Source: Oxyruncus cristatus
Taxonomy: Eukaryota > Chordata > Aves > Passeriformes > Cotingidae
NCBI GenBank assembly: GCA_013399855.1
Contig: VXAY01002323.1
Coordinates: 326,194 to 390,193 of the forward strand
Length of the DNA: 64,000 nucleotides
Direction: 5' to 3'
Positions 12,485-25,349 of this stretch are shown here, piece after piece; position 1 is the first letter of the stretch, and every line of letters starts with the position of its first letter. Below the pieces are notes generated by a model. The model made no database searches, was not told the DNA's origin, and was given only the letters and a program-made list of their open reading frames with translations. The position numbers were made by a program, and so were the translations under genes.

Positions 12485-12607
12485 CTATATAAATATTGTA
12501 TATAGTACTATAAATATTATATTGTAAATATATTTTATATAAATATATAAAATATATATTTATACATTATATATAAATATATAAATATAATATATAAATA
12601 TATAATA
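12485..12607. repeat. AT-rich low-complexity tract
   Basis: Nearly pure A/T (variants of ataaatatataaatata) running up to the first assembly gap. The same kind of sequence (tataatatttataatattt) resumes after the gap, so the missing part probably holds more of the tract. Confidence 0.9.
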
Positions 12608-13114
12608 NNNNNNNNNNNNNNNNNNNNNNNNNNNNNNNNNNNNNNNNNNNNNNNNNNNNNNNNNNNNNNNNNNNNNNNNNNNNNNNNNNNNNNNNNNNNN
12701 NNNNNNNNNNNNNNNNNNNNNNNNNNNNNNNNNNNNNNNNNNNNNNNNNNNNNNNNNNNNNNNNNNNNNNNNNNNNNNNNNNNNNNNNNNNNNNNNNNNN
12801 NNNNNNNNNNNNNNNNNNNNNNNNNNNNNNNNNNNNNNNNNNNNNNNNNNNNNNNNNNNNNNNNNNNNNNNNNNNNNNNNNNNNNNNNNNNNNNNNNNNN
12901 NNNNNNNNNNNNNNNNNNNNNNNNNNNNNNNNNNNNNNNNNNNNNNNNNNNNNNNNNNNNNNNNNNNNNNNNNNNNNNNNNNNNNNNNNNNNNNNNNNNN
13001 NNNNNNNNNNNNNNNNNNNNNNNNNNNNNNNNNNNNNNNNNNNNNNNNNNNNNNNNNNNNNNNNNNNNNNNNNNNNNNNNNNNNNNNNNNNNNNNNNNNN
13101 NNNNNNNNNNNNNN
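12608..13114. other. Assembly gap (507 N)
   Basis: A run of N bounded by AT-rich repeats on both sides. The predicted reading frames that cross it are artefacts. Confidence 1.
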
Positions 13115-13145
13115 TATAATATTTATAATATTTATAATATTTATT
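13115..13145. repeat. AT-rich repeat after the gap
   Basis: Three near copies of ataatattt directly after the N run, continuing the low-complexity tract to the left of the gap. Confidence 0.85.
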
Positions 13146-14445
13146 GCAAATCTGGCCCCCCTGGTACACCCCCATGGAAGTCCCGGAGCTGCTTCTCCAA
13201 AATAAGATGGTTTCACCCTAAAACAGATCAAGACGCTGGTCAAGAGAAGTAATAGTCCCTTTTCTGCAGCTGTTTATGCTTCGAGTGCTTTTAATTTGGT
13301 TTAAAAACTCGATGCAAAATTTGGTTTTTAATTTGATTTAAAAAGTTAGATTAAAAAAAAATCAAAAAAAGCCTGAGGGAGCCGAATTCCCTCCATGGGC
13401 CTTCTGACAACATTATAGAGAAGAGGAAATTTTAAACTGCCTTAATGTAATTTAAATTTTGCATTTGATTTTTAAGTATCTTAGGTTTTTAACACTCTTC
13501 TGGGTGAGGCGAGGCCACTTAAATACAGGGGTTTTCCCCCGAAATAATTCCCTTTATTCAGAGCAGCACCTCCCTGGTGTCTGTAAAAACTACTTTCTAA
13601 GTCCCCTGTTTTATGCTTTGCTCACGTGATTGTTTTTTTGGCAGTGGCCTGGTGGGGATTTGGGCTAAAAAATCAGTGTTCTGTGCACTCAGAGCTAGAG
13701 AAGATTCTCAAGACTCCTGCAATTATTACTGCAGGAGAATATATTATTTTTTGTATATTATTATTCATCTATTATTACTCATATATTATTATTCCTCCTC
13801 TTTCTTATTCACACACTTTCTTTTGCCACACCCTGTGCTGGCCTTCGAAGCTCCAGAATGCCCCCCTTGATCATTTCTCTACTTCCACAGGGCTGTCAAA
13901 TACCCCCCAAAATGACAATAAATATCAAATATCACGGCTGTCAAATACCCCCACTGTCAAAACTTCCACGGGAAAATCAGCCAAGGGATCTCAGACCAAA
14001 AGGCATCTGGAAAATCGTCTGCATTTTTAAGGAATAATTAATAAAGACTGGCCAAAATAATTAATGAAGGATTACCATTCATTGGCAGCGTTGGGGAATC
14101 CAGGCTCTGACAGATGTATCACTCCACTTATAAATCGGATATTAGTATTTAACTTGTTCTTGTAGCACGGGGAGGAAAAGGAACATTCATTGAAACAAAT
14201 GCAAACGGCAGAAAATGCAATTTTCCTTTATTATTTAGAAATAATCCTCATGTCTAAAGAGCACCAGCTCATGGATCAGGAGGCACATTTCTAACAAAGG
14301 AGGAATTTTTTTTTTTCTACAGAGAGTTTTAATCTAAAAGGAATCTGTGGGGCTCCATTTCTTCTCTCTCCCCATCCTGTCCCCCCAAATCACATCTGGA
14401 TGATCTGGGGCTGGGAGAGCGAGGGAAGGGCTGACAGGGAGGGCA
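13146..14445. other. Unique, AT-leaning DNA, no gene seen
   Basis: A/T-rich runs occur at 13300-13380, and a TATTATT-rich stretch at 13738-13800. The segment 14030-14300 is AT-rich and repeat-free. There is a T-run at 14308-14317. No exon or transposon is recognised. Confidence 0.5.
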
Positions 14446-15013
14446 CAGCTCAGTGACCTGGAACATCTGGGTTTGGGCCTGACCCAGCACATCTGGGTTC
14501 AGGGATGACACAGCACACCTGGGTTCAGGGATAACTCAGCACATCTGGCTTCAGGGATGACTCAGAACATCTGGGTTTAGGGATGACCCAGCACATCTGG
14601 GTTTAGGCCTGACATAGGATGTCTGGGTCTAGGCCTGACACAGCACATCTGGCTTCAGGGATGACTCAGAACATCTGGTTTTGGGAATGACCCAGCACAT
14701 CTGGGTTCAGGCCTGACCCAGCACATCTGGGTTTGGGGATGACCCAGCACACCTGGGTTTAGGTTTTGACCCAGCACATCTGGCTTCAGGGATGACTCAG
14801 AACATCTGGGTTTAGGGATGACACAGCATATCTGGATTCAGGGCTGACCCAGCACATCTGGCTTTAGGGATGACACAGCACATCTGGCTTTAAGTTTTGA
14901 CACTGCACATCTGGATTTAGGCCTGAACCAGCACACCTGGCTTTAGGTTTTGACCCAGCACATCTGGATTCAGGCTGGTCCAGCACATCTGGCTTTAGGC
15001 CTGACCCAGCACG
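14446..15013. repeat. 26-bp minisatellite, ~21 copies
   Basis: Tandem units of 26 bp centred on cccagcacatctgg, then gtttaggga or cttcaggga. Units differ by a few substitutions, and one variant (ttaggttttgac) is a base or two longer. Almost every unit carries CATCTG or CACCTG (E-box form CANNTG). Three units carry a perfect TGACTCA (14558, 14662, 14793). The unit length is not a multiple of three, so no long frame runs through. It is not a CRISPR array, because there are no unique spacers. Confidence 0.95.
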
Positions 15014-15510
15014 TTGGAGCTCCAGGAGCAGATGGAACCCCCTGTGCCCCCAGGACACAACACTTTGGGTGGAACTCGGTGGTGTGAGTGCAACCCCATC
15101 CCAACCCCCTGCCACTGACCCCCCCCCCAGTATTCCAGGCTTTCTGCTGGATGAGAAACTGTTTCTCCTTCCCACTCCAAACTGAGGCCAGACTGGGCTC
15201 TGCCTGCCCTTCCACAGCCAGTTGGCAAGGCTGGGGGAAGTTCCTAATCTTTTTCTCCAGCGTGAAAATAAAAGAAACGAGATCCTTTCCCCGTGCTCAG
15301 GGTGAAATCAGCCCCACTGGTGGTGCAGAGTGAGGTGAAAACGCCTGCAAACCTCCACGCTGGCCCTGGAGACCTGAAACATGCAATAACCTCCCTAATT
15401 TACTCCACTTCATTCATGATCTGCCATCGGAGTGGACAAAGGAAATATTCAAAGTATTGTTATCACAACACAACTGGGATCATGAGCCTGGTAAAGCTGC
15501 TCTGTGGAGG

Positions 15511-15582
15511 TTTGGAATCCCAGAATGATTTGGGTTGGAAGGGACCTCAAAGCTCAGCCAGTCCCACCCCCTGCCACCAAAA
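15511..15582 (-). mobile_element. CR1 3'-end fragment, type C
   Basis: It reads ggaatcccagaatgatttgg, then gttggaagggacctcaaagc and the cccaccccctgcc block, which is the terminal ~70 bp of a minus-strand type C CR1. Confidence 0.8.
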
Positions 15583-16090
15583 CATGCCTTCGGCATTACC
15601 ACCAGTCCAGACTTTCTTGATTCTACAGTTTGTATCTTTAAGGAAATTCCTGGTGTGACTTCTCACGTCTCTTGAAGCATAAAAAAACCCCCAAAATCCC
15701 TACGGTTTGAAGACGATCAAAGCCGCCCATCAGGACTATTTCCCGTTCCCACAGGCACAGGAACACTCCTGAGCACTTCTCCCGAGGCTCCCAGGGAAGC
15801 AGAGTCAGCAAAGTCTGCCTGAATGAGGGCCAAGGACTCTCCTCCCAGTTCCTGGTTTCCCCGTAACAGCAGGAAGAGGTGCCCTGGCTCCTCATCAGCT
15901 GAGTGCAGTGGAGTGTTCACAGGAACCAGAGGCACATTTGTTTGCACCCACTCAGAGCAGATCTGGGACCTCTGAAGCACGGTAAGACCCCTCCAGCACG
16001 TCTCCATCACGTCACAGGTCACGGGGAAATCGTAATTTTAAGGTGCAGTTTTGCATCATGAAACAAGGAACTGTGAGGTCAACAACAGAA

Positions 16091-16145
16091 CCCCGGGACG
16101 GTTTGGGCTGGAAAGAACCTTAAAGCCATTCCACCCCCTTCCATT
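16091..16145 (-). mobile_element. CR1 3'-end scrap
   Basis: gggacggtttgggctggaaa followed by gaaccttaaagccattccac is a diverged type C 3' end. Short and old. Confidence 0.6.
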
Positions 16146-16424
16146 AGACTCTAAAAGTGCTCTGAGACCCAGCACCACTGACAGTTATTCCAACCCAGTG
16201 CCTGGAATCTGCAGGTGAAGCCCTTGCCAGCAGCTCCACTTGTTCCCATTGCACAGGGAAGGGTGGGGTCGGTTTTGGGGGGAGCTGAGAAGGCCTTTTC
16301 TACCTCAGCCTCATTTCCAGCCCTCCCCAAAACCAGAGGGCTCCAGCACCGAGAGGGGAAACGTCATCATTTCACTGTCTGCTCTGTGTGCTGAGGTGCC
16401 TAATTATTCTGGAAGTATCTATTT

Positions 16425-16583
16425 CATGGAACCATGGAATCCTGGGATGCTTTGGGTTGGAAGGGACCTCAAAGCCCATCCAGTGTCACCCCCTGCTGTG
16501 GGCAGGGAGACCTTCCACGGGACCAGGTTGCTCCAACCTGGCCTTGGACACTTCCAGGGATCCAGGGGCATCCTTGGAATTCC
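16425..16583 (-). mobile_element. CR1 fragment, type C
   Basis: The 3' end catggaaccatggaatcc is followed by gggttggaagggacctcaaa, the ggttgctccaacctggcc block and gatccaggggcatcc. It is truncated after about 160 bp. Confidence 0.88.
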
Positions 16584-19500
16584 TCAGTCAGTTGGACAGG
16601 ACACACAAGAGACCGGCTGAAGAGGCTGTGCTGGGGCCCAGGAGGGGGGACACATGTTGGGGTGCCCTGACCCCGACACCCCATTTCCATTTGCTCTGTC
16701 CTGAGCCAAAATGGACCCGATTTCCAAGCCCAGCTGCAGCCCCACAACCCAAAAAAGCAGATTGTTAGAGGTTGTTTCAATCCATCACGGATAATCCGGA
16801 GTCACTAAACAAACGAAAAACAAAGAGGAAAAGAAAAGAAAAAAAAAATAATATACAGGATTTTTAAAAATTATAAAGAGCCTCTGGTGAAGCAATTCAG
16901 AAATGGGTTCCCGGGACAGGCAAGAAGTTAAAATCCTTCATCTCCCACTGAATTCTTCTCTAATTTCTGTCAGAACTTGAAAGTCTGGTGGCTGCAGGGA
17001 CTCGGAACTGCAAAGCCTCAAAAAACACCCACGGCAGAGAACCAGGAGAAACAAAGGAGAGAAACAGAAAACCTTCCAGGCACTAAAATCCCCTGCTGAT
17101 CCAGAGCTTCCCACAGCAGCGGGGCCATTCCATGGGAAATCCCCTCTCTCCAGCCGAATGAATCCATCAAACATAGCAAAAAAAGGGAGGCAAAGGTTGC
17201 CTTTTCCGCGTTAAAACTTTTTACTCTAATTTTTATTTATCTTGCTCTTTTGGCAAGGGGAGGCGAATGCTCCGGCCCCTGTGACATTTCCACCAGGAGT
17301 TTTGTTAGAATTACAATTATAACACCCTCCTGTAAGTCTTTGCAGGCAGGAGGGGGCAGGGGAGTGACCTGAAACTCTGCAAATAAACAGAAATAAGGCC
17401 AATTTTACATTTTAATTAGTTCATCCCTCTCCCAGCCCTGCACGAAGGAACTCCGTGACATTATCACCTTCATAAACAGGAAAATGAAACATTGCACCTG
17501 AGGAGCTGGAAGTAGAACCAAGTTGTTGTTTTTGTTTTTTTTTTTTCCCAGCACCTTCTCCTGACCCTCTCCCAGCCCTGCCTGGAACCAGGGGCACAGT
17601 TTGGCTCCAGGATTTTGGGGTTTGTTGTGCCCTGGCTTGCCCTGCACCACCAAAACACTGTTCAGTGGCTGTTTGAGTGTCCTCACCCTCACCCCAGACA
17701 TATTAATCAAATTCATTTTGCTCAGTTTTTGTTCAGTTTGCTCCACTTTGCTCCCCAAATGAAGTATTTTTAGTACTAGTATTAAATTGGTATTAATCCT
17801 TATTCATTATTGCATTATTACTACTATTAAATCAATATTTTTAGTATTTTATGAACATTTCTTCCCTTGTTTCTCTACTGTCTCTTGTATTTTGGTGAGG
17901 GCAGCTCTTCTCACCCAGATGTGACACCCAAAATCCTGCCCAAAGTGGACCTTCCTGTCCTAACTCTCTCTGCACTTCCCTCCTGAAGCCTCCCCTGCTG
18001 CTTCTCTGCTCTGCTGCAGTAATTCCATACCCACTTCTCATTCCCAGTAGGATTCCCTGTATCACACTCTGCTAAAGTCCCGTCGCTGCTGCACCGCCCG
18101 AAAGGCCCGTGGATTGCCCCTGGCCTCCGACACAGGTCTGAAAATCTCACAGGACCCCCAAGAGCTGTTTGGAGAAGGAGAGGACTTCCCTCAGCTGGCA
18201 CCTCCAAACTCAGGATTCCCCAGAGGAGTCTCGGGGTTTCCAAAGGCTCCACGAAACTCGGCTGCGTGAGCGGCCCTTTGGACTCCCCAGCAGAAAGGTG
18301 TCGTGAGCGTTCTCCCACTCCTGCCTCCTCGGGGAAGCTGGTTATGTGACACACCAATACCTTGCAAAGAATCTGAACCCCCCCCCCACCAAAAAAAAGC
18401 TTTTCCTCTCCCTGCCAGCAGAAACTGCAAAGTGAAGCGTTTCATTTCGACGCCGACAACGTCCCTCTGGCGTGGCTTTAAAGCAGAAATCCCGACCTGT
18501 TTAGCACTTCCTGCGTTTCATCCTCCCATCGCTCCCCTGGTTCCAGTTTGCGAAGAGGAAGAGGCAAAAAAAAAAAGCTCCGTGGAGTCACCTTGAGAAC
18601 GTACTTGAAATGTAGGAGGGTGCAAATTAAGAGGGAGTGACGAGAGGCTGAGGTGCTGGGGATGTGTCGGGCTCCCAGTGATGTCCACGGAGTCCATCAG
18701 CAATCAAGGGAGATTAAATTACTGCCGGGTGAAGTGTCTTTGTTCTGTTTATCTCCCCAAGGATCAGACCCGACATTCTTTTCGCACCGTACTTAACCTG
18801 CCCTCGAGGCTCAAACCTGCTGCAGGTTATTTGCTGAGGCCTCATCACGGAGGGTTGAACGACAACCAGAATTTCCTGATGGAGAACCACGTTTTTGGGG
18901 AGATTTATTGCCGGCCAGATGGCAAGGGGAGGCCAGACAGAGCCCAACATTCGACTGCAACCAAGAGGAAATCCAAGATTTCCCTCACCACCCCAGCCCA
19001 GAGGAGAGGGGCGGCCGTGGCAGCTCCTCTGTGATCTCAGTCACCCCTACAACGCCCTGTAACCCCACTGCAGATGCAACGAGCGTTCTGCACGACCCAA
19101 CTTCCTGACAGCGGGGGCTGCTGTGGCAAATCATTTGGCAAACACAGCGATTTCCCAAGGAATGGGGCCTGCAGGAGTCTGCATTGAAGGGAAGGATCAG
19201 GCACGAGTCAGGACTCGGAGATCCCACGGATGTGGTTGGGGTGGGGAGGTCAGGAAACCTCCTGCTCTCCTTGGGCCCCGTCCAAGCCCTGGCTGACCCC
19301 GCTGCTGACCCCGAGCTCACCCCCCTGGGACCCCGCACTGACATTATTGATGGCACTGCATTTATTAAACTTGTAATCTCATTAAAGCAATAAACCGGCT
19401 TAACAAGGCCTGGGCCTGCAGTTCGGGCTCCCAGGGAAGGAGCAGATGGTCCCGTGAATCACTCTGCTCCTTCCTGACGGGAGGGGATGGGGCTCTGAGC

Positions 19501-19657
19501 CCCCACTGCTCCTCTCAGCTCTGCTCCTGTGCTCGCCACCACCACCAGCCACCTGCTAATCCAGGCTTTTTGGGGGGGCTGCTGTCAACAACATTGTCGT
19601 GGCCGCAGAAATGTGAGGAAGAGAAAGGGAAAGCGGTTTGTACAAGGCCACGTGCGT
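16584..19657. other. Unique DNA, no gene seen
   Basis: About 3 kb without recognised transposons. It has A-rich (16815-16855) and T-rich (17527-17546) runs, an AT-rich stretch at 17755-17850 and a C-run near 18380. 18670-18960 is repeat-free and balanced in composition. Open frames reach 148 codons and overlap on both strands without splice support. Confidence 0.5.
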
Positions 19658-20144
19658 GGAATCACTGATGGCTTGGGTCGGGAGGGACTTAAATCCCATC
19701 CAGCCCCACGGGCAGGGACACCTCCCACTAGCCCAGGTTGCTCCAACCTGGCCTTGGACACTCCCAGGGATCCAGGGGCAGCCACAGCTGCTCTGGGAAT
19801 TCCAGCCCAGCCCCTCCCCACCCTCACAGGGAGGAATTTCTCCTATAAGAAAGGACCCCTCCCTTACACTCCTACTCCCAGTTATTGCATCCCAAACCAT
19901 GACGCAGGACACAGAGGCTGGGAGCATCCCAAATTCCAGCAGGAGCTGACAGACCCGCGGCAGCTCCTGAAACCAGAGAATTCCCAGATTCCCCTTTCCC
20001 TGAGGCACCCCTTGGAGCTGCTGGCTGAAAGGAGCCCCCTGGGACAGGCCGAGGTGTCTCCAGCCTCACTTATCCCACGTCCTGCTGCACAGCAGTTCCT
20101 AAGAAGGGGGGACATTCCACACCTTCCATCCTCTTCTGCTCCCT
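19658..20144 (-). mobile_element. Chimeric repeat copy 1: CR1 type C tail plus non-CR1 body
   Basis: The left ~190 bp (19658 to ~19846) are a type C CR1 3' end. Where other CR1 copies continue with ccaatatctcatc, this one switches to about 300 bp that I do not recognise as CR1 (from tataagaaaggaccc to cttctgctccct). The whole structure, with the same junction and same right end, recurs at 25350-25867. Read on the minus strand, the unknown part is 5' and the CR1 tail is 3', as in a CR1-tailed short retroposon. A local duplication is the main alternative. Confidence 0.75.
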
Positions 20145-21536
20145 AGGAAAACAGATTTCCAGTGAACATTTCATCTCCCCTGCTCTCAAGTTGCTGTTGC
20201 AGTGGTTTCCAGCCAGGACTGTCCGTGTCCTCCTACAAGGGAAGACCTTCTTAACTCTGAATTGGTGCCATTTTTTTTTTCCTCTTCCAGGCCAACCTCC
20301 CCTTCTGTGAGACAGAAGGGAAGCCAAGAGGAAGGTGGGGCTGCACAGAAGCCCCTTTCCCTTGGAGGTAACCCTCGTTTTTTCCCTGTGTGGGTCAGGC
20401 ACAGCCCCACTCACGTGGTGACCCTTGTGGGATGGCACCAGCTGGAGTGACACAACCCCAAACCGGGAGCCAGAAAACACCTTCGGATTCTGCCTCTCCA
20501 ATCAGCTGCTGATGGCTGAGCTCCCTGATTTCCCTCACTCTACACAAGGCAAGGAGCTTCATCTCCCGGCTGTGGAGGTCCCAGTCCTGCGGCAGCACCA
20601 GGGATGGTTTCAGCAAAGCACTCGGACACGGCCTCTTCCATCAAAGCACTTCCAAGGTGACAAAAGTATTCTCATTATTAGCCATCGAGGTATCTTTTAA
20701 GGGTCACAGCAAAACTGGAACCTGCACTTAAAAAGAAGCGGATTAACAAAAAGGCTACGAAAATTAGAGAGTTGTCACGAGGTGATGAGCTCTGCAGGAC
20801 GCAGGGGAAAAGTGCTCAGGCTGAAAACACTCCGTGGTCCTTCCCTTTTCAGTGGGAGCTGGTGATTGCCAACACCGTATTATGCCAACAGACAAAGATC
20901 TAGAGGGGACTGGGTTTGGTTTTAATGACATTCAGTGAAGCAAAGGGCAAGTTTTCCTGGAATGGCTCCCCTGCCCTGCCCTGCCAGCTCCCAAACCAGA
21001 TGAATGAAGACACGATCGTCAAAGCCCGGGGAGCCCCGGTGACGTTCCGGGGCATCCCAGCAACCTGCTGCGGACAGAAGGGATCACCCCGGGGCGGTTT
21101 ATTTCCTTCACTGGGAATTCTGGGCAGTTCTGCTGCTCCCACCCCACCAGAGCAGCCTCGGGGGCGGGGGGTGGTGGCTCGTTATGGGGCTCATTAAGTT
21201 GTCTAATCGCTGTGTTAATGAGTCAGGGCAGAGGGTTGGAATGTTCCTGCTCTTTCCAAGCCCGTCTTTCTCCTGTTGAGGTTGTCAGCCTTCCCTAGAA
21301 TTACCTTCTGCTCACCTTTTTCACTCCGAGTTTGTTCCTCTGTACGTGTTGTTGTAAACCCCCCGCACTGGGTGGGGGCAGTGACCAGATGGAGTCATTT
21401 GAGGCGAGTATTTCTGCACAGACACACAAATTGGGCCATTTCGAGCTTTTTTGGGGCCAGGGCCACTTCTTTGATCTCTGTTTCTACATCTTCTCCCACC
21501 CTGGGCTCATGAGCAGGTGCCTCCATAAGTGTCACC
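20145..21536. other. Unique DNA, no gene seen
   Basis: No transposon is recognised. 20640-20780 is AT-rich and looks like possible conserved noncoding sequence. 21010-21190 is mildly CpG-enriched and contains a GC-box-like ggggcgggg near 21166. No exon is recognised. Confidence 0.5.
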
Positions 21537-22230
<694 letters not shown>

Positions 22231-22686
22231 CACAGAATCACAGAATCAGACGGGTTGGAAAGGACCTCTGAGATCATCAAGTCCAACCCTTGATCCAACC
22301 CCACCGCGGTTACTGGACTATGGCACTCAGTGCCACGTCCAGCCTCATCTTAAACACCTCCAGGGACGGAGAATCCACCACTTCCCTGGGCAGCCCATTC
22401 CAATGGCTGATTCCCCTCTCTGGAAAGAATTTCTTCCTAATCTCTCACCTAAACCTCCCCTGGCACAGCTTAAGGCCGAGCCCTCTTGTCTTCCTGAGAG
22501 TTGCCTGGGAGAAGAGACCAACCCCCACCTGGCTCCCCCCTCCTGTCAGGGAGTTGTAGAGAGCGATGAGGTCTCCCCTGAGCCTCCTCTTCTCCAGGCT
22601 CAACACCCCCAGCTCCCTCAGCCTCTCCTCACAGGGCTTGTGCTCCAGTCCCTTCCCCAGCCTGGTTGCTCTTCTCTGGCCCTGTC
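22231..22686 (-). mobile_element. CR1 LINE fragment, type A
   Basis: The 3' end is cacagaatcacagaatcaga, followed by a body nearly identical to the copies at 3376 and 62893. It keeps ORF2 remnants on the minus strand, including [19 protein letters not shown] and [12 protein letters not shown]. It is truncated at 22686, inside the segment encoding [10 protein letters not shown]. Confidence 0.95.
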
Positions 22687-23189
22687 TGGTGCATCCCAAG
22701 ATGTCCTGACTGAGGCACTGGAGCGTTTCTGCCACGCCAGCCTTTCCAGCTCAACCCGAGCCTGGCAGGAGTAGGAAATGACTAATGAACCCTCCTCCAA
22801 AACAGCCTCTCATTAAGAGAGTGTCCTCGTTAAAAGGGGCGAATTTACCATAAACAACTGCATCCCTTCTGCAGGGCCCTGAGCAGCAGCTGGGCACAGC
22901 ACCCGACGTTTACCCCCCGCTTCCCAGCAAGGCAGGAAGCTCTGGAATGTGAACCGAACAAACCCCGAGCTCTGGGGTGGGGGGGGAGATCCATAAAAAC
23001 AGGCTCAGTTCAGCCCTCATTTGCTACAAGCAGCAGAACACCCCGAACACCTGTTCTGGCACTCAGGAACCCTCTTGGATACTCAGGCACTTCTAGAACT
23101 TCCATGTGATGGGAATACTGTAGCGGGGTCGGTACCAGGGAGCAATCAGCTTCTCCACATGTTGGCAAGGTAAGTTTTATTGGAGTCCC

Positions 23190-23224
<35 letters not shown>

Positions 23225-23264
23225 AGTCCTTCTCTCAGAGCCCCACAGAAGGAGAGGGATGTGC
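22687..23264. other. Unique DNA with CAG tract
   Basis: Nothing gene-like. A plausible splice donor caag/gtaagt lies at 23167-23173, just before the CAG tract, but no coding frame supports it. Confidence 0.5.
23193..23222. repeat. (CAG)10 trinucleotide tract
   Basis: Ten perfect CAG units, about 45 bp before a plus-strand CR1 fragment that runs into an assembly gap. There is no supporting exon, so it is treated as a plain microsatellite. Confidence 0.95.
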
Positions 23265-23371
23265 AAGATTAGCCTGGAGAAGAGAAGACTCAGGGGAGAC
23301 CTCATCGCTCTCTACAACTATCTGAAAGGAGGTTGTAGCCAGGTGGGGGTTGGTCTCTTCTCCCAGGTAAC
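23265..23371 (+). mobile_element. CR1 ORF2 fragment running into gap
   Basis: Plus-strand CR1 sequence encoding [18 protein letters not shown] and [14 protein letters not shown], the C-terminal part of ORF2. The element is cut by the N run at 23372, so its 3' half is missing from the assembly. Confidence 0.9.
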
Positions 23372-24081
23372 NNNNNNNNNNNNNNNNNNNNNNNNNNNNN
23401 NNNNNNNNNNNNNNNNNNNNNNNNNNNNNNNNNNNNNNNNNNNNNNNNNNNNNNNNNNNNNNNNNNNNNNNNNNNNNNNNNNNNNNNNNNNNNNNNNNNN
23501 NNNNNNNNNNNNNNNNNNNNNNNNNNNNNNNNNNNNNNNNNNNNNNNNNNNNNNNNNNNNNNNNNNNNNNNNNNNNNNNNNNNNNNNNNNNNNNNNNNNN
23601 NNNNNNNNNNNNNNNNNNNNNNNNNNNNNNNNNNNNNNNNNNNNNNNNNNNNNNNNNNNNNNNNNNNNNNNNNNNNNNNNNNNNNNNNNNNNNNNNNNNN
23701 NNNNNNNNNNNNNNNNNNNNNNNNNNNNNNNNNNNNNNNNNNNNNNNNNNNNNNNNNNNNNNNNNNNNNNNNNNNNNNNNNNNNNNNNNNNNNNNNNNNN
23801 NNNNNNNNNNNNNNNNNNNNNNNNNNNNNNNNNNNNNNNNNNNNNNNNNNNNNNNNNNNNNNNNNNNNNNNNNNNNNNNNNNNNNNNNNNNNNNNNNNNN
23901 NNNNNNNNNNNNNNNNNNNNNNNNNNNNNNNNNNNNNNNNNNNNNNNNNNNNNNNNNNNNNNNNNNNNNNNNNNNNNNNNNNNNNNNNNNNNNNNNNNNN
24001 NNNNNNNNNNNNNNNNNNNNNNNNNNNNNNNNNNNNNNNNNNNNNNNNNNNNNNNNNNNNNNNNNNNNNNNNNNNNNNNNN
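23372..24081. other. Assembly gap (710 N)
   Basis: It follows CR1 sequence on the left and precedes AT-rich unique sequence on the right. The remainder of the CR1 copy should lie inside. Confidence 1.
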
Positions 24082-25349
24082 ATTATTATAAATTTTAATT
24101 AAAAGTCATAACAGCATTTCCCTCTTGCTGCCTGTATGTGCATCTCCCTCTCCAAACACAGGTTTTTCTTCTCAGACTTCCATTGACCTGGAAGATACAG
24201 GACATGCACCAGCAAAATGTTTCAGGATTTGGTTGTTTTATGGGGGTTTTTTTTCCTTCTCTTAGCAAACAGTTTTTTTTGGGGGGGGGTTTTGAGGACG
24301 AAGAGTGTAAATTCAGGGTGGGGGAAAAGGGCAGAGAGCAGAAAAATCTCTCCTGCATTGGTCGTCATTTTGATTTCCTGACTGGCTGCAATTCCAAATC
24401 CTCACCAACAGGGACTCTCTGGTGTCCAGGAGACACTTCCAGGAGTTCTCATCCTGTTGGAGACCTCAAGTGTCCAGCTGACAACAACAGCAGCAGGTGA
24501 CTGTGGACATTTAACACTCAAAGCAGCCTGAGCTGAGGTGGGTTGGCACCATCCAAACAGCTGCCAACAGGTACCTGCCAAACTGAGAGACGTACTCAGG
24601 ACAATCCACTTCCTCGAAAAAATCCATCTAGAAATCCAAAAAAAAAAACCCCAACACTCTAAGGGAAAAAAAAAAATTACCATGAGAAAAGGCTGCAGAA
24701 CTGACTTGTGCTGCCTGATGTTAATCAGGGGGCCCTTGGGCCAGAAAGTCCTGTGGTCTCCTCATTTGTTCTCAGGCACAAAGGAACTCCATTTATTCCT
24801 TTTTTCCCCCCCTTACTTTGACTTTAAATGTACATTTTCGGATGCTACAGCTTCAAGCTGGTTCTCTTCCAGCTTCCCCTTTATGTACATTATCTGGTTT
24901 CTTCTTCCTGCAGTTGCCATAAAAAACATGTGACTCAGAAAAAAATAAAAATGGATATATATTATATCACCCTCCAGTACAAAATAATTATAGCATTCCC
25001 TGCTGACTGATGGGCTCACATAAAAGCCTCCCAGCCTGGATATTTAATGACATGTATTTCCATGAGCTTCCCAACAACAGGTGCTGCTGTGTCCAGCTCC
25101 AACATTCCAGGTATCCTGCGCCCTCGCTGCCATGGGATCTCCAGGCCTGGAAGGGTTGGTGGCATCACAGAGGGATTAAAAGCTTTCAAAGCTTCAGGAT
25201 GCAGCTCGTTTAACTCCTGGAGGCAATGAGGCTCCTCAAGGCAGCTGCTCACCAGGACCATCAAAGCATCCGGAATTTGGTCCCTGAGGAGCCACAGATT
25301 TTGGGTTTCACCCAGAATTGAGTAAAACAGGTGCAGGTCAACAACTTTT
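24082..25349. other. Unique DNA, no gene seen
   Basis: AT-rich at the start. T and G runs occur at 24249-24287 and A runs near 24639 and 24666. 24800-25010 is AT-rich and repeat-free. No exon is recognised. Confidence 0.5.

Larger units (their letters stand above)
15014..16424. other. Unique DNA with CR1 scraps, no gene seen
   Basis: It contains two short CR1 ends (15511 and 16091) and a C10 run near 15120. Remaining sequence is unremarkable and shows no convincing exon. Confidence 0.5.

Noticed and set aside
12560..13243. Frames of 202 and 227 codons
   Set aside because: They consist almost wholly of unknown bases from the N gap.
14446..15013. CRISPR-like regular spacing
   Set aside because: The units are fully tandem with no unique spacers, and the host is a bird.
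23259..24098. 279-codon plus frame
   Set aside because: CR1 remnant followed by N bases only.
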